Positions 36,121 to 44,672 of a stretch of 64,000 bases of DNA are shown one piece after another. The stretch spans positions 8,407,123 to 8,471,122 of the forward strand of contig NZ_JHEG04000001.1 of NCBI RefSeq assembly GCF_000760695.4, in the 5' to 3' direction. The stretch comes from Tolypothrix bouteillei VB521301. Its GTDB lineage: Bacteria; Cyanobacteriota; Cyanobacteriia; Cyanobacteriales; Nostocaceae. The notes under the pieces are model-generated. The model was not told where the DNA came from. It searched no databases and worked only from the letters and a program-made list of their open reading frames with translations. Position numbers and translations under genes: made by a program. How positions within the stretch are numbered: position 1 is the first letter of the stretch; each line of letters begins with the position of its first letter.

Positions 36121-36916
36121 AACTTTCCTATTTTTTGGTGCATTTTCACGATAACGCGTTCTCTATCTGGAATTGTCAGCCAAAAGATTTACTACTTTAG
36201 AGGTAATAAAAACTTCAAAATATCATCCTTTGGTATGAAGCAAATCTGAGGAGATAAACATAGTTTTTATATATGATATGGTCACTTCACAAAAGTTATG
36301 GGTAAAAAGTTGGGATTCAATAACTTCTTTCAATTGATTCCAAGTTTTAACTCATAACTCCTTCCTTTGAATAAAGAAAAAAAAGTATATTTATTTACAC
36401 AAAATCCAAAGATTCTTCGTGTCCTTTGCGCTATCTCAAGAACTGAGACGCTATGTACAATACACACGTTTTGCATTTGTCCGCAAGGGCTGTACGCGAA
36501 CAGTGGGGAGAACCCTGACGACAACTGCTCTTTGTAACGCACTCGCTCGCCTTTGTAATTCATTCAAATATTAATCTTCAGGCAAGCAAGAAAGAATCTA
36601 AGCAGTATAGAGAGAAAATTGCAAAAAATAAATGTATCACTTTAGAGATAAAAAGCATATATCCCAAAAGAACGAAGAAAACCCAGCAATTTCAGCGTAA
36701 TAATGAAAGCAATGAATTCATGGTCGAGTGATAAGGGAGTTAGGATTTATGACTTGGGGTATGCTTACAATACTCATCCCCAACTCATGATTCCTAACCA
36801 TTTTCTAAAATGACTCTTATATTCATTAAAAGATTTTAAAAATACAGTTTAAGTTACTTGGTATAGAATTAGAGCCTGCTTGTATCAGTAATTGCAGTCA
36901 GTATTGGAGGTAAACA
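36121..36916. other. Noncoding spacer (796 bp) before the DUF2267 gene
   Basis: Upstream region shared by divergent genes. No ORF of quality; a 77-codon minus-strand frame is rejected. TGGAGGTAAACAATG gives the DUF2267 start. Long leader suggests regulated promoters. Confidence 0.4.
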
Positions 36917-37318
36917 ATGAAATATGGTGAATTTATCAAACACGTTCAGAGTGTTGCTCAACTAAGTTCTCGTGAGGACGCAGAACGTGCAACTCGTGCA
37001 ACACTAGAAACTATCAAAGAGCGTATAGTTGGAGACGAGGCAAAAGATTTAGCATCTCAGTTACCAAAGGAACTAGGGGAGTACTTGCACGGACGTGAAG
37101 GTGAAAACGGTCAAACTTTTTCAATGCAGGAGTTTATTTCCCGAGTGAGTCAGAAAGAAGGTGTAGATCCAGTTGCTGCGGTAACACACACTCGTGCTGT
37201 ATTCACAGTATTGCAAAACGCTGTCACACCTGGCGAGTTTGAGGATTTTCAGGCTAATTTCTCAAATGACTATGCAGAACTGTTTCCCTCTTCACCAATG
37301 AGTGCGGCTAATGGCTAA
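36917..37318 (+). CDS. DUF2267 family protein
   Basis: 133 residues. MKYGEFIKHVQSVAQLSSRE, ATLETIKERIVGDEAKDLAS, QLPKELGEYL and FISRVSQKEGVDP are the DUF2267 pattern. The fold is helical and function is unknown, though the genes are often found beside SRPBCC proteins, alcohol dehydrogenases and PfpI proteins in desiccation- or stress-related clusters. Strong ribosome-binding site GGAGG. The 3' end of the gene merges into a heptamer tandem repeat (GGCTAAT), which encodes its last two residues and stop. Confidence 0.85.
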   Translation: MKYGEFIKHVQSVAQLSSREDAERATRATLETIKERIVGDEAKDLASQLPKELGEYLHGREGENGQTFSMQEFISRVSQKEGVDPVAAVTHTRAVFTVLQNAVTPGEFEDFQANFSNDYAELFPSSPMSAANG

Positions 37319-37336
37319 TGGCTAATGGCTAATGGT
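37306..37336 (+). repeat. Heptamer tandem repeat GGCTAAT, four copies
   Basis: Starts inside the last codons of the DUF2267 gene and runs into the spacer, followed by GGTGAGTCCCGCC. The same compound structure lies at 42819-42866 after the second alcohol dehydrogenase gene. Typical short tandemly repeated repetitive sequence of cyanobacteria. Confidence 0.85.
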
Positions 37337-37463
37337 GAGTCCCGCCTGTAGCGAGAGCGTCTGCGTGAGGAGATACAAGGAAGGGCTAAGGAAAAATTAC
37401 AATTTGCAATTTGCAATTAACGATCGGCTATTGGCTCTTTTATAAATTTACTAAGGAAATCTC

Positions 37464-38561
37464 ATGGTACAACATAACAATCATTCTGGAAAAAAAAGAG
37501 TAGCTATTCTCATTGAAAACTATGTAGAGGATTCGGAGTTCCAAGTTCCATACAACGCTCTGAAACAAGCTGGAATGGAGGTTGTTGTCCTTGGTGCTCG
37601 TATGAATGAAAGTTACAAAGGCAAGCAAGGTAAGCTTTCCAAGCAGCCTGATGGTACCACAGCAGAGGCGATCGCATCTGAATTTGATGCTGTGGTGATC
37701 CCTGGAGGTATGGCTCCTGATAAAATGCGTCGCAATCCTAACACTGTTAGGTTTGTGCAAGAAGCTGTGCAGCAAGGAAAAATCGTAGCAGCTGTTTGTC
37801 ACGGTCCTCAAGTTTTGATTGAAGGGGATTTGCTTCGAGGTAAGCAAGCTACTGGCTTTTTGGCAATTAGCAGAGACATGATTAATGCGGGTGCTAAATA
37901 CGTAGATGACCCGTTAGTCGTAGATGGTAACTTAATTACTTCACGCCAACCTGGGGACTTAGCTATTTTTACCACAGCTGTTTTAAGCCGTTTGGGATAT
38001 GGTGGTAAAGATGCCGCATTGCCAAATGAAAGGGACACAACAGCTGAATGGTGGAAACTTGCTGATGCTTGGGGCGGTTCTACTAAAGGTGATATTGTCA
38101 AAGCTTTGAATACAGCTCTTGCTGGTGAGCGTTACTCTTTAGAAGCGCTGGAAAATTACACCCAGAAAGAATCAGATCCACAAGTGAAGTCTGTCTTTCA
38201 AGAAATGGCAGGTAGCAAACAGCGTAATATTAGCATCTTAGAAGCACGTCTGGATCGCTTGGGTGAAAAGCCTTCCTTGACTGCAAACATCGCTAACCAA
38301 TATGCAAAAGTAAAAACTGCCCTTACGGGAAGCGATGATATATACCAATTGCGTAGCGCTTTAGGTGACGTACAAACTGGTATAGGTGATATTGGAGCTT
38401 TAATGGCAGCAACGACCGATCCTGTTTCAACTGCCATTTTTACACAAATCCACAATGACTTACGGACATACGAGCAACGGCTAGTAGACTTGTATCGGGC
38501 GCGGATGGGTGCAGGAGTTAAGCCAGCGAAGCCGACTACAGGAGCAGCCGTGTCGATGTAG
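37464..38561 (+). CDS. PfpI/DJ-1 type protein fused to ferritin-like domain
   Basis: 365 residues. Residues about 10-190 form a PfpI/YhbO class glutamine-amidotransferase-like domain: KRVAILIENYVEDSEF, VVIPGGMAPDKMR, and the nucleophile elbow AAVCHGPQVL with Cys112-His113. Family members are described as deglycases or proteases acting on glycated proteins. Residues about 205-350 are helical with ferritin-like spacing of Glu residues (ALAGERYSLEALENY, QEMAGSKQRNISILEARLDR). Such a two-domain protein would combine damage repair with metal or stress handling. Alternative: the second half is a DUF2383/DUF892-type helical bundle without metal. Good ribosome-binding site. Confidence 0.8.
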   Translation: MVQHNNHSGKKRVAILIENYVEDSEFQVPYNALKQAGMEVVVLGARMNESYKGKQGKLSKQPDGTTAEAIASEFDAVVIPGGMAPDKMRRNPNTVRFVQEAVQQGKIVAAVCHGPQVLIEGDLLRGKQATGFLAISRDMINAGAKYVDDPLVVDGNLITSRQPGDLAIFTTAVLSRLGYGGKDAALPNERDTTAEWWKLADAWGGSTKGDIVKALNTALAGERYSLEALENYTQKESDPQVKSVFQEMAGSKQRNISILEARLDRLGEKPSLTANIANQYAKVKTALTGSDDIYQLRSALGDVQTGIGDIGALMAATTDPVSTAIFTQIHNDLRTYEQRLVDLYRARMGAGVKPAKPTTGAAVSM

Positions 38562-38570
38562 GTTTTTGTG

Positions 38571-38640
38571 GAACGAACCATAGGCGCAAAGATAGCGTAA
38601 ATGGTTTAGGAGGGGAGCTTTGCGCCTGGATGGTTCGTTT
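38571..38640. repeat. Long inverted repeat between PfpI and SRPBCC genes
   Basis: ACGAACCATAGGCGCAAAG at 38573-38591 pairs with CTTTGCGCCTGGATGGTTCG at 38618-38637, a stem of about 18 pairs with two bases unpaired. A second stem AGACG/CGTCT follows at 38646-38665. It may limit read-through between the two genes. Confidence 0.65.
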
Positions 38641-38691
38641 GTACAGACGGGTCATAACACGTCTATACATTTTGTTAAGGAGAGTAATAAC

Positions 38692-39393
38692 ATGGCGTCT
38701 ATATCAGAAAATAAGCAAAATCAAAGTAAAGCAGAAGCTAGTGAAACCGAACGCTGGGCTTCGTTGCTTGGCGGTGGTGCAATGGTATTAATGGGTTTAA
38801 GTCAGCGTTCCTTGAGAGGGGTATTGATGGCTGTAGCAGGTGGCGGTCTGATTTATCAGGGTGCTACAAAGCAAAGTACGCTTCAACAAGCACAACAAGC
38901 AATAGGCATGACTCAACAAGCGATTAAAGTTGAAAAGACTGTGACTATTGATAAGCCAGTAGATGAACTTTATCGTTTCTGGCATGACTTTGAAAATCTG
39001 CCCAGATTTATGAAGCATCTCAAATCCGTAAAGGTGTACGATGCAAAACGTTCTCATTGGATAGCCACTGCACCTTTAGGTGGAAGCGTGGAATGGGATG
39101 CAGAAATTTTAGAAGACCGGGAAAATTCATTTATTTCTTGGGCTTCGGTAGAAGGAGCAGATATCGATAACTCTGGTTTTGTCCGCTTTACACAAGCACC
39201 TGGTAACCGGGGGACTGAAGTCAAGGTTGTGATTGAATATTTTCCACCGGGTGGAGCGCTAACAGCAACTTTTGCTAAACTCTTTGGTGAAGAACCAGAA
39301 CAACAAATTGGCGATGATTTGCGTCGTTTCAAAATGTTGATGGAAGCAGGCGAAATTGCTACCACAGAGGGACAACCTCGAGGAAAAGGCTAG
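38692..39393 (+). CDS. Membrane-linked SRPBCC (polyketide-cyclase-like) protein
   Basis: 233 residues from ATG 38692, preceded by AAGGAGAG. Residues about 20-60 form a short hydrophobic hairpin (SLLGGGAMVLMGLSQRSLRG, VLMAVAGGGLIYQGATKQ) like the YgaP/DUF2892 transmembrane domain. Residues about 80-225 form a START/SRPBCC ligand-binding domain: VEKTVTIDKPVDELYRFWHD, FENLPRFMKHLKSVKV, and FKMLMEAGEIAT at the end. Such proteins bind lipids or other hydrophobic ligands. They are common in stress-related clusters with DUF2267 and alcohol dehydrogenase genes. Confidence 0.85.
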   Translation: MASISENKQNQSKAEASETERWASLLGGGAMVLMGLSQRSLRGVLMAVAGGGLIYQGATKQSTLQQAQQAIGMTQQAIKVEKTVTIDKPVDELYRFWHDFENLPRFMKHLKSVKVYDAKRSHWIATAPLGGSVEWDAEILEDRENSFISWASVEGADIDNSGFVRFTQAPGNRGTEVKVVIEYFPPGGALTATFAKLFGEEPEQQIGDDLRRFKMLMEAGEIATTEGQPRGKG

Positions 39394-39493
39394 AAAAATT
39401 ATGAATGATGAATGATGAATGCTGAAAAGAAAAAATAATTCAGAATTTATCATTCATAATTTATCAATTCCCAATTCATAATTCATAATTCCT

Positions 39494-40663
39494 ATGAAAG
39501 CAGTCTGTTGGTACGGTGCTAATGATGTCCGGGTAGAGAATGTACCAGATCCAACAATTCTTAACCCCCGTGATGCGATTCTCAAAATTACATCAGCAAC
39601 TATATGCGGTTCCGATCTGCATATATATGACGGATACATCCCAACGATGAAAGCAGGTGACATCATCGGTCACGAGTTTATGGGAGAAGTCGTTGATGTC
39701 GGTCGTGAAGTTAAGAAGTTGAAAAAGGGCGATCGCGTTGTAGTCTCTTCAATCATCGGGTGCGGTCAGTGTCACTACTGTCAACAACAGAAGTGGTCGC
39801 TGTGTGATAATTCCAACCCCAACGGTTGGATCAATGATAAGTTATTTGGTTTTGGTACGGCTGGAATTTTTGGCTATTCTCACGCTTTCGGTGGTTATGC
39901 AGGAGCTTTCGCCGAATACATAAGAGTCCCGTTTGCTGACTACGGTGCTGTAAAAGTTCCGGAAGGGATTCCTGATGAGAAAATACTGCCTATTTCTGAT
40001 GCTTTTCCCACAGGTTATATGGGAGCAGAAATGTGCAATATTTCTCCGGGAGACACCGTAGCCGTTTGGGGTGCTGGTCCTGTAGGTTTATTCGCTATGA
40101 AAAGCGCCTATATGTTGGGTGCAGAAAGAGTGATTGCTATCGATCGAGTTCCCGAACGGCTCCACATGGCTCAAGAATTTGCCAATGCAGAAACTATTAA
40201 CTATGAAGAAATCAGTGCAGGCGATGCTCTCAAAGAAATGACTGGCGGACGCGGTGCTGATGCTTGTATTGATGCTGTTGGGCTTGAAGCACACGGTATG
40301 GGTTTAGAAGGATTTTACGATGAAGCCAAACAAGCAATCAGGTTAGAGACCGATCGCCCCCACGTGTTGCGTGAAATGATTTTGGCTTGTCGAAAAGGTG
40401 GAATTTTGTCAATTATGGGTGTTTATGCGGGATTTGTAGACAAAATTCCCATGGGTGCAGCAATGAACAAAGCCCTAACTTGGAAAATGGGGCAAATGTT
40501 CGGTCAGAAATATATGCCCATGTTGGTGGACCGAGTTCTTAATAACGAAGTCGATCCATCCCTTGTTTTCAGTCATCGCTTACCCCTAGAGGAAGCCAAG
40601 CAGGGCTTTGAACTGTTTAAGCATAAGAAAGATAACTGTGTCAAAGTTCTGCTGAAACCATAA
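39494..40663 (+). CDS. Zinc-dependent alcohol dehydrogenase, copy 1
   Basis: 389 residues of the medium-chain, zinc-dependent family, formaldehyde-dehydrogenase-like branch. Catalytic zinc ligands: the Cys in ICGSDLHIYDG and GHEFMGEV. Structural zinc cysteines: CGQCHYC...LCDN. NAD(P) loop: VAVWGAGPVGLFA. The substrate is unknown; relatives act on alcohols or formaldehyde. The gene is highly similar to the second copy at 41647 (same length, same blocks), with a small secreted protein gene between. It presumably duplicated as a unit. Confidence 0.92.
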   Translation: MKAVCWYGANDVRVENVPDPTILNPRDAILKITSATICGSDLHIYDGYIPTMKAGDIIGHEFMGEVVDVGREVKKLKKGDRVVVSSIIGCGQCHYCQQQKWSLCDNSNPNGWINDKLFGFGTAGIFGYSHAFGGYAGAFAEYIRVPFADYGAVKVPEGIPDEKILPISDAFPTGYMGAEMCNISPGDTVAVWGAGPVGLFAMKSAYMLGAERVIAIDRVPERLHMAQEFANAETINYEEISAGDALKEMTGGRGADACIDAVGLEAHGMGLEGFYDEAKQAIRLETDRPHVLREMILACRKGGILSIMGVYAGFVDKIPMGAAMNKALTWKMGQMFGQKYMPMLVDRVLNNEVDPSLVFSHRLPLEEAKQGFELFKHKKDNCVKVLLKP

Positions 40664-40675
40664 AGTTTGTTAGTG

Positions 40676-40738
40676 GTTAATGGTTAGTCGTTAATCGTTC
40701 TCATAACAACTAACAACTGACCGCTAACTACCAACCAA
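40676..40738. repeat. Imperfect hairpin of ACTAACC-type repeats before the PEG-motif gene
   Basis: TTAGTGGTTAATGGTTAGTC and complementary ACTAACAACTGACC... AACTACCAACC flank a central CTCATAAC. Similar blocks upstream of 34705 and 44331. Confidence 0.5.
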
Positions 40739-40763
40739 GTTCTGATTGTATAGGAGGAAATTG

Positions 40764-41375
40764 ATGAAACGCTTACATCAAATTTTGACAGTTTTTTTAG
40801 TAGCATTGACCTTTTTTGTCATGCAAGCTTTTGGTTACGGTACACTGCAAGCACAAGCCGATCAAACCGTAACCAGTCCAGAGGGTATTTACTATAAAGC
40901 AGTACCCGGAGAAGCACGCAATGTTAACGGTACTGACAGGCTCAGAACTATTGATAACAACAATGCGGGTAATACAAATAACAACAGAAATGGCAACGAT
41001 CTGATTGAAAATGCCAGACAAAATCTGAAACAAACTGCTGATAACGTCCGCAGCACGGTATCTCGCAATGTTAACGATGCTACCCGCAATCTGGGTGACA
41101 ACGTGACAACCCCAGAAGGGACTTATTACAAATCAACACCCAACGCAGATAACTATAGCCGTAACTATAGCAATAGCGATCGCTACTCCCAGAATTCTGG
41201 AAATCCTTTGAAAGATGCTGCTGATAATGTTCGTGAAAAGCTCAATTTAGATGAGTCTCTTCCTCGCAGCACAAAAGAGTTTTTAAATTCAACTCAACAG
41301 AGAACTGAAAAGACAGTTAGACCTGTGACTCAAACACCAGAAGGTTATTATCAAGTACCTCCTCGGGCTCGATAA
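40764..41375 (+). CDS. Small exported protein with repeated TPEG.YY motifs
   Basis: 203 residues from ATG 40764 (TAGGAGGAAATTG in front). Signal peptide residues about 5-30 (LTVFLVALTFFVMQAFGYG). The mature protein is polar and Asn-rich, with three related motifs: VTSPEGIYYKAVPG near the start, VTTPEGTYYKSTPN in the middle and TQTPEGYYQVPPRAR at the end, spaced by stretches rich in Asn and charged residues. No known domain. It could be a disordered periplasmic protein; position between two alcohol dehydrogenase paralogues suggests stress-linked expression. Confidence 0.7.
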   Translation: MKRLHQILTVFLVALTFFVMQAFGYGTLQAQADQTVTSPEGIYYKAVPGEARNVNGTDRLRTIDNNNAGNTNNNRNGNDLIENARQNLKQTADNVRSTVSRNVNDATRNLGDNVTTPEGTYYKSTPNADNYSRNYSNSDRYSQNSGNPLKDAADNVREKLNLDESLPRSTKEFLNSTQQRTEKTVRPVTQTPEGYYQVPPRAR

Positions 41376-41426
41376 ATCGAGATTAGGGAAAGGGGACTGG
41401 GGTTTCCTAGTTCCCCCTTATCCTCA

Positions 41427-41575
41427 GCTGCGGTGGTGTACACAAGTCTTATAGAGTGCATTAAAAGCGGTTTCGATCCCCCCTAACCCCCCTTAAAAAA
41501 GGGGGGAACTGAATTCCAATTCTCCCTTTTCACGATGTTTCATCTCTTTTTTAGAGATCTGTACACCGCCGTAGC
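41427..41575. mobile_element. 149-bp MITE, copy 2, with 9-bp target duplication
   Basis: Ends GCTGCGGTGGTGTACA and TGTACACCGCCGTAGC, interior as in copy 1. It is bracketed by TTATCCTCA at 41418-41426 and again at 41576-41584, a perfect 9-bp target-site duplication. The insertion lies between the small exported protein gene and the second alcohol dehydrogenase gene and may carry promoter or terminator activity. Confidence 0.9.
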
Positions 41576-41646
41576 TTATCCTCAGGGGGTAACCTCAAGT
41601 TTCCCTTTCCTACCTCCTCATTTCCTAATCACAAAGGACTATTGAC

Positions 41647-42816
41647 ATGAAAGCAGTTTGCTGGCAAGGTGCTAACAAAGTACAAGTTGATACAGTACCC
41701 GATCCAAAAATTTTGAATCCGCGTGACGCCATTATCAAAATTACCTCAACAGCAATCTGCGGATCTGACCTACACCTGTACGACGGCTTTATCCCGACTA
41801 TGGAAAAGGGTGACATCCTCGGTCACGAATTTATGGGAGAAGTTGTTGAAATTGGCAGTGAAGTCAAGAGAGTAAAGGTAGGCGATCGCGTTGTTGTTCC
41901 TTTTACTATATCCTGTGGTAACTGCTTTTTCTGCCAACGAGATTTATGGTCGTTGTGCGATAACTCCAACCCCAATGGCTGGATGATAGAAAAAGTTATG
42001 GGTTATTCACCATCGGGTCTATTTGGCTACTCCCATTTATTTGGTGGTTATGCAGGCGGTCAAGCAGAGTACGCGAGAGTGCCATTTGCAGATGTTGGAT
42101 TATTCAAAATTCCTGATGGATTAACGGACGAGCAAGTCTTATTTTTAACTGATATTTTTCCAACAGGTTACATGGCAGCAGAGAACTGCAACATCAAACC
42201 CGGTGATATTGTCGCCGTTTGGGGTTGCGGACCCGTTGGACAATTTGCTATCAAAAGTGCTTATATGCTAGGTGCTGAGCGAGTTATTGCCATCGATCGC
42301 ATTCCCGAACGCTTGCAAATGGCACAACAACAAGCCAAAGCAGAAGTCTTGAATTACGAAGAAGTGAACGTCGGTGATGTTCTCAAAGAAATGACAGGCG
42401 GGCGCGGTCCCGATGCAGTTATTGATGCTGTAGGACTCGAAGCCCATGGAACAGATTTTATAGCGTTCCACGATCGAGTTAAACAAGTGGTACGCCTGGA
42501 AACAGACAGACCAAGCGCATTAAGACAGGTTATTCTAAGTTGCGGTAAAGGCGGTCATGTCTCCATTCCCGGTGCTTATGGTGGCTTCTTAGACAAAATC
42601 CCCATGGGTGCAGCCATGAACAAAGGCTTGACCTTCAAATCGGGACAAACACACGTACACAAGTACTTGCGTCCTTTACTTGAGCACATTCAAAATGGTG
42701 ACATCGATCCCACCTTTATCATTACCCATCGTTTGCCTTTAGAACAGGCACCCCATGGATACGAAATTTTCAAGCACAAAAAAGACAACTGTATCAAGAT
42801 TGTACTTAAACCGTAA
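41647..42816 (+). CDS. Zinc-dependent alcohol dehydrogenase, copy 2
   Basis: 389 residues, same architecture as the copy at 39494: [29 protein letters not shown], structural Cys cluster [30 protein letters not shown]. Replacements are scattered evenly (for example SIIGCG against TISCG), so the duplication is not new. The start codon follows AAAGGAC. Substrate unknown; the pair may have separate substrates or conditions. Confidence 0.92.
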   Translation: MKAVCWQGANKVQVDTVPDPKILNPRDAIIKITSTAICGSDLHLYDGFIPTMEKGDILGHEFMGEVVEIGSEVKRVKVGDRVVVPFTISCGNCFFCQRDLWSLCDNSNPNGWMIEKVMGYSPSGLFGYSHLFGGYAGGQAEYARVPFADVGLFKIPDGLTDEQVLFLTDIFPTGYMAAENCNIKPGDIVAVWGCGPVGQFAIKSAYMLGAERVIAIDRIPERLQMAQQQAKAEVLNYEEVNVGDVLKEMTGGRGPDAVIDAVGLEAHGTDFIAFHDRVKQVVRLETDRPSALRQVILSCGKGGHVSIPGAYGGFLDKIPMGAAMNKGLTFKSGQTHVHKYLRPLLEHIQNGDIDPTFIITHRLPLEQAPHGYEIFKHKKDNCIKIVLKP

Positions 42817-42818
42817 TG

Positions 42819-43000
42819 GCTAATGGCTAATGGCTAATAGCTAATGGCTAATAGCTAATGGTGAGTCCAGCGCTGTAGGCGATGAGACCAGTGCCATAAG
42901 CGGGTTTCCCGCGACCACCGGGACTGGCGTATAGCCCTTACGGGCATAGCAGAAGGCAACGCGGAGCGTGTGCCTTGCACATAGTGTCTCCGCTTCTGAG
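42819..43000. repeat. Compound repeat: heptamers plus inverted-copy block
   Basis: Heptamers TAATGGC/TAATAGC run 42819-42866. Then a 74-bp block 42927-43000 (GCGTATAGCCCTTACGGGCA ... GTCTCCGCTTCTGAG) occurs again in reverse orientation at 44762-44853, with an additional insertion there. The two inverted copies bracket the Gfo/Idh and cupin genes. Confidence 0.7.
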
Positions 43001-43064
43001 ATACAAGGGAGGGCTAATTGTCAATCGCAATTAGCAATTAGCAATTAGCAATTAGCAATAAATT

Positions 43065-44249
43065 ATGTTTGATTCCTTCAGAAAAGAACTTTCTCGCCGC
43101 AATCTTTTAAATAAAGCAGGTTTTGGCTTTATGGCCCTTGGTGTCACTGGAGCTATGGGGTATATTATTAAACCCGCTCGGACTCTAGCCCAAGCTGGAC
43201 CTGCACCATCTAAAGAACCTTCTTTGCCTCCTGAGAAAAAGCTGGGATGGGCAGTTGTAGGGTTGGGTAAGTTTGCTACCGAACAAATCATGCCTTCATT
43301 TGCTGAGTGCAAAAGGTCAAAACTGGTCGCCTTGGTGAGTGGCGATCGCGCCAAAGCAGAAAAGTATGCACGACAGTACGGTATCAACTCAAAAAATATT
43401 TACGACTATCAAAGCTACGATAATCTTCGCAATAACCCAGAGGTAGATGTAGTCTATATTATCTTACCTAACGGGATGCACGCCGAATATACTATTCGTG
43501 GCGCACAGGCTGGTAAGCACGTTATGTGTGAAAAGCCAATGGCAAACACTGTCGCAGAATGCCAAGCAATGATTGACGCAGCCAAAAAAGCAAACCGTAA
43601 GTTAATGATTGCTTATCGCGCTCAGTATGAACCCTACAACCTAGCCGCGATTCAACTTGCTCAAAGTGGCAAACTGGGAAAATTAAAAGTTGTAACTTCT
43701 GACCACGGACGTATTCTTGACCCCAAAGACCCTGCAGACGTTTGGCGCATGGACAAAAAACTAGCAGGTGGAGGTTCTCTTTACGATATTGGTATTTACA
43801 GCTTGCAAGCGGCAAGATACATTACAGGTGAAGAACCCACAGAAATTACTGCCTTTACCTACAGCACTCCAGGAGACACCCGCTTCCGTCAGGTTGAAGA
43901 AAATGTTAACTTCACGTTACGTTTTCCCAGTGGTGTGCTTGCTAACTGTACTTCCAGTTATGGTTACTCCAATACGAAACGCATTCAAGTTTTTGGGTCT
44001 GACGCAGTTTTAGAATTAGACCCAGCTACAGACTACTATCAACACCGTCTGTATATTAGCCGAAATAATCGAAGGGAAGAGCAAAACATTGAAGAGAAAA
44101 ACCAGTTTGCTCTAGAAATAGATCACCTTTCTGAGTCCATTATGACAAACAAGCAGCCCAAGACTCCTGGTGAAGAAGGCTTGCAAGATGTCAAACTCAT
44201 GAACTTAATTTACCAAGCAGCTCGTACAGGCGAAAAGGTAAAAGTTTGA
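43065..44249 (+). CDS. Gfo/Idh/MocA oxidoreductase with Tat signal
   Basis: 394 residues. Twin-arginine signal: ELSRRNLLNKAGFGFMALGV (Arg11-Arg12), then a hydrophobic stretch, so export to the periplasm by the Tat system, as in glucose-fructose oxidoreductase. Rossmann loop GWAVVGLGKFATEQ; VYIILPNGMHAEY; EKPMANT (the family's EKP catalytic lysine); GGGSLYDIGIYSLQAARYITG. NADP-dependent oxidation of sugars or sugar-like compounds; exact substrate unknown. Followed by a small cupin, likely co-transcribed. Confidence 0.92.
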   Translation: MFDSFRKELSRRNLLNKAGFGFMALGVTGAMGYIIKPARTLAQAGPAPSKEPSLPPEKKLGWAVVGLGKFATEQIMPSFAECKRSKLVALVSGDRAKAEKYARQYGINSKNIYDYQSYDNLRNNPEVDVVYIILPNGMHAEYTIRGAQAGKHVMCEKPMANTVAECQAMIDAAKKANRKLMIAYRAQYEPYNLAAIQLAQSGKLGKLKVVTSDHGRILDPKDPADVWRMDKKLAGGGSLYDIGIYSLQAARYITGEEPTEITAFTYSTPGDTRFRQVEENVNFTLRFPSGVLANCTSSYGYSNTKRIQVFGSDAVLELDPATDYYQHRLYISRNNRREEQNIEEKNQFALEIDHLSESIMTNKQPKTPGEEGLQDVKLMNLIYQAARTGEKVKV

Positions 44250-44261
44250 ACAATAGTTTAG

Positions 44262-44312
44262 TTGTTAGTTGTTATTCTCATAACCACCAACAACTAACCA
44301 TTAACCACTAAC
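44262..44312. repeat. Hairpin of ACTAACA-type repeats before the cupin gene
   Basis: TTAGTTGTTAGTTGTTATTC and CCACCAACAACTAACC form an imperfect stem, as upstream of 34705 and 40764. Confidence 0.5.
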
Positions 44313-44330
44313 GATCTTGAGGAAACACAT

Positions 44331-44672
44331 ATGCCAGATACAACTGTTAAGAAAATAGATTCAGCTCATTCCCCTAAAGGCGAACAGGGTCAAAAGTATC
44401 TTGCTTCCGGTAAGACTGTTTCAATGCGCCTTTGGGAAAATGAACAACCCAATGAACCTAAAGAACCAACTTCACGGGAATACGAAACTGTTGGTTATGT
44501 CATTAGCGGTCGTGCTGAGTTGCATATTGAAGGACAAATGGTTTTGCTAGAGCCTGGGACTTCATGGGTCGTACCAAAAGGAGCGTCTCACACTTACAAA
44601 ATCCTAGAGTCATTTACAGCTGTTGAAGCAACTAGCCCACCGGCTCAAGTCCATGGAAGGGAAGAGAATTAA
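44331..44672 (+). CDS. Small cupin-domain protein
   Basis: 113 residues, a single cupin barrel: MRLWENEQPNEPKEPTSREY, YETVGYVISGRAELHIEGQ and LEPGTSWVVPKGASHTYKIL, the usual G(X)5HXH-like motif region degenerate except for the His in ASHTYK. Cupins of this size bind a metal or a small ligand. Ribosome-binding site GAGG present. It lies 81 bp after the Gfo/Idh gene, so it could belong to the same transcript. Confidence 0.85.
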   Translation: MPDTTVKKIDSAHSPKGEQGQKYLASGKTVSMRLWENEQPNEPKEPTSREYETVGYVISGRAELHIEGQMVLLEPGTSWVVPKGASHTYKILESFTAVEATSPPAQVHGREEN

